Assembly (NCBI GenBank): GCA_022702545.1
Contig: JAHRBC010000004.1
Location: 5,114,001-5,178,000, forward strand
Length of the DNA: 64,000 nt
Source: Phycomyces nitens
Taxonomy: Eukaryota > Mucoromycota > Mucoromycetes > Mucorales > Phycomycetaceae
Direction: 5' to 3'
Below are positions 61,786 through 64,000 of this stretch, piece by piece. The notes under the pieces were generated by a model. That model saw only the letters and a list, made by a program, of their open reading frames with translations. It searched no databases and was not told where the DNA came from. The position numbers and the translations under genes are program-made. Positions within the stretch are counted from its first letter, which is position 1. Each line of letters begins with the position of its first letter.

Positions 61786-64000
61786 TTAGTCAATCTCGTC
61801 ATCAAGTTCACCAGCCAAGTCGTCGAGGAAGGAGGACGAAGTATCGGATTCATTTGAAGGCGATTCTGAGTCGTCAGAACTGTTGGCTGTCGTGACTTTG
61901 GAGAGATGGGACCGTCCGCGTTGTGCTGTCTCTGCACGCCGGGCTGCCAAAGGAGAACGCGACCGGGATGGCCGACGGATACGAATGCGTGGCTGGTCGC
62001 TGTCCTCGTCAGATTCTTCATCGTCGTCATCTCCGCTCGCGTAACGCTTTCGCTTGCCTTTAAGAGGTGGACCCAAAGGACTATGACGATAAGTACCAAA
62101 TACTGGACAACCAGCCCACTTACCTCTCCATTGTGTCCGAGTCTGTGTCGATCACGTCTGTTCCACTCTCATTCATACAGTCATCTACCTCGCGGTCGGC
62201 TTCTTCCCAGTCGATATTTTCAACCAGTGAATTATCGGCATCCTCAAACGCATCTTCAAAGTCCAGAGGAGTTGATTCGGGGTTCTCTATCTCCTGGGGC
62301 GTCGATGGTTGTGCAAGCCCGTACAGCGCCTCATCTTGTATAGCCCATCGCGACGTACTGTCCACTAGCCATGCTGGTGTTACAATCGAGATTCGCCTGC
62401 CATACTTGAGTGCGGCCTTGACTTTGGATGTTCCTGGCTGTGAAGAAAGAAGAAAAACTAATTAGCCAGTCCACTGGTTCAATTGGCCTTACCTTTGCTG
62501 CAATAAGGTGCGTAACCTTGCCAGTCAGCTCCTGCCCACAATCTGCTCCAAACGACTTTGCCAGCTGCCATAGCCATGATTGCGAGGGTTCCTGGTGAAG
62601 GGGAATTACACCAGAAAATACAAGATAGAGACCCTTTAGAATCCGACTCTTCATGGACGGGATGATTTCCTTGACATCTGGAGCTGTGTTCTGTGCGGCC
62701 TTGTAATATCGGCTGTGGACCTCGGTTAGGATCTGAGTCGAGGTTAACAATCAGCTCAAGAAAAACCATTTGTTACCTTTAGCATCGTGTACAGCTCCCG
62801 GTCATCGTCGACCAGCAAAGGCCGTTCCTGGCGTGCATTGAGCTCGGTCTGTTTCTGGGCCAGGGGTCGTTGCTGCTTCTGTTCCTCTGCCATGGCCTCC
62901 TGTTCGCGTGTCTGGGCATCAAGGGTGGGAGGATCGTCTGGCTTGGGCTCGGGGTCTGTCTTGGGCTCTTCCGTCTTTTCTGTCTTGAGCTTAGTGGCAA
63001 TTGGATGAGTTTGGAAGTGTGGCGTCGTGGAGCTTACCTGTTTGGGCCCAAAAGGGGAGTTGATGTCGCCTGTACCAACAAAGAACTCATCTGGTACAAG
63101 AATGTGTTACTATCCCCATTAATCTATCTCGCTCTTCATTTTTGTTGGATTTACATCATCCAGCCTGCTTCTATCCTTACATGGCTTGATTTTGATCAGA
63201 TTGGGAGAGAAGCTCCAGACGTCAGACCGATCATCAAGTACGACCACCATTGAGGTGTCGCAAGGAAACAGACGTTGCAGAGTCTTTTGGGTGACGCCTA
63301 CGTATTCGAGTAAGCCATCTAGAGAACTAATTGACCAGCCAATCTTACTTCCACTCTCATCACGCGATAGAATTCGTTCGCGAAACATGCTGCCTCGAGG
63401 ATCAATTTCACGCGCCACTGCTTCGGCGTAGTGCCTTGTGCCCATTGTATAAATGTGCAATTCATAAAGTTGGCTGACCTTTTCCAGGAATTCTGATAAG
63501 CCTGGTCTATATGTATATTATAGGTTAATTAAGATAAAATTGTCTGTGTGCACTCTCTATTATATATAACCCACCGCAATTTAATGTAATAGACCAATGG
63601 GCTGCCTGCAAGTGTGAATTTACGAATGTCTTCAGTAGCAGCATGGTTGGCATTCTTTTCGTCGTCCATCCACTCTCCCACTGTGGGATCCCAGGTGGCA
63701 TGCACAATGGTCTGGTCAAGATCGAGAATCAACGACAACTTCTTGTCCTTTCTCAGTCTGTCTGCCGTCTCCTTCTCTAGTCTCTCGGCTTCCTATTAGT
63801 CCATTAATATCCAGCCCTCTCTCTCTCTCTCTCTATATATATATCTCTTGTCGTCATTATTATTATCTGACCTTGCGGCTGACCGTCAAGCCCTTTAGGT
63901 CATGGCTCATATTGATCCCAGCCTCTGTGATCTCTGAACTACAAGACAAATGAATTTCTTGTATACCAAAAAGTATTGATTTACCTCTCAAGAATGGCAC
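61786..64000 (-). CDS. FCP1: FCP1 RNA polymerase II CTD phosphatase (partial, 5' end off window)
   Basis: Minus-strand exons, 3' to 5': 61786-62080, 62124-62437, 62493-62732, 62777-62989, 63038-63090, 63181-63506, 63575-63792, 63872-63938 and 63985-beyond 64000. The FCPH domain carries the catalytic DxDxT motif (SLILDLDQTIVHATWDP), then PGLSEFLEKVSQLYELHIYT, VVVLDDRSDVW and YEFFVGTGDINSP. After a Gln/Glu-rich linker comes a BRCT domain (KGLYLVFSGVIPLH, VTHLIAAK, ISIVTPAWLVDS). The C-terminus is acidic, ending DDLAGELDDEID, as expected for TFIIF binding. FCP1 removes Ser2/Ser5 phosphates from the Pol II tail to recycle the enzyme. All joins are in frame. Confidence 0.95.

Overview
The window is nuclear DNA of an intron-rich, AT-rich fungus, most likely a Mucoromycota (zygomycete) species. 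The evidence is many short introns (about 45-80 nt), fungal gene content (LYS9 of the alpha-aminoadipate pathway, MMM1 of ERMES, an APSES factor), and DIRS-like, PIF/Harbinger, Tc1/mariner and LINE remnants. The species cannot be named from sequence alone. Most gene models below were rebuilt exon by exon, and the stated exon sets keep an open frame unless a lesion is noted.

Layout. 1-2836: a two-gene PIF/Harbinger transposon (transposase plus Myb/SANT-like partner) with 86-bp direct repeats, followed by about 1 kb of very AT-rich DNA. 3.8-14.1 kb: POP5 and GCD1 (eIF2B gamma) diverge; then an APSES factor, a foldback element, an uncharacterised MIT-domain protein, an I78 inhibitor-like protein and a FUN14 protein. 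14.6-19.3 kb: a PPR protein, a ricin-B-like beta-trefoil protein and a PA-TM-RING ligase. 20.85 kb: tRNA-Glu(CUC). 21.2-25.4 kb: SDS3, SPF30 and a cysteine-rich type I membrane protein, all on the minus strand. 26.3-27.7 kb: mariner pseudogene, a perfect 67-bp inverted repeat and a LINE tail. 30-32 kb: NASP/Hif1 histone chaperone and riboflavin kinase sharing a 177-bp divergent promoter. 32-38 kb: mostly non-coding with a decayed DIRS-like element. 38.2-64 kb: a dense block of COX8/COX7C, LYS9, IDH2, DNAJC8, PRP40, a PNUTS homologue with a very large Gln-Ala tract, MMM1, a Gly/His-rich wall protein, a PMCA calcium pump and the start-truncated (off window) FCP1.

Functional themes. Several genes belong to RNA polymerase II transcription and splicing: PRP40, SPF30 and DNAJC8 (splicing), PNUTS and FCP1 (phosphatase control of the CTD), SDS3 and NASP (chromatin). 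Others are mitochondrial: IDH2, COX8, MMM1, FUN14 and the PPR protein. Nothing indicates they form a regulated cluster; this looks like ordinary fungal gene mixing.

Main unusual points: several introns that can only be spliced as GC-AG with a GCAAGT/GCAAGC donor; a one-base frame lesion in the conserved eIF2B gamma gene; three 10-bp tandem CACCGGA repeats just upstream of the tRNA; the Gln-Ala hexanucleotide tract in PNUTS; and several layers of decayed transposons. I did not find a convincing wholly new multi-gene system.
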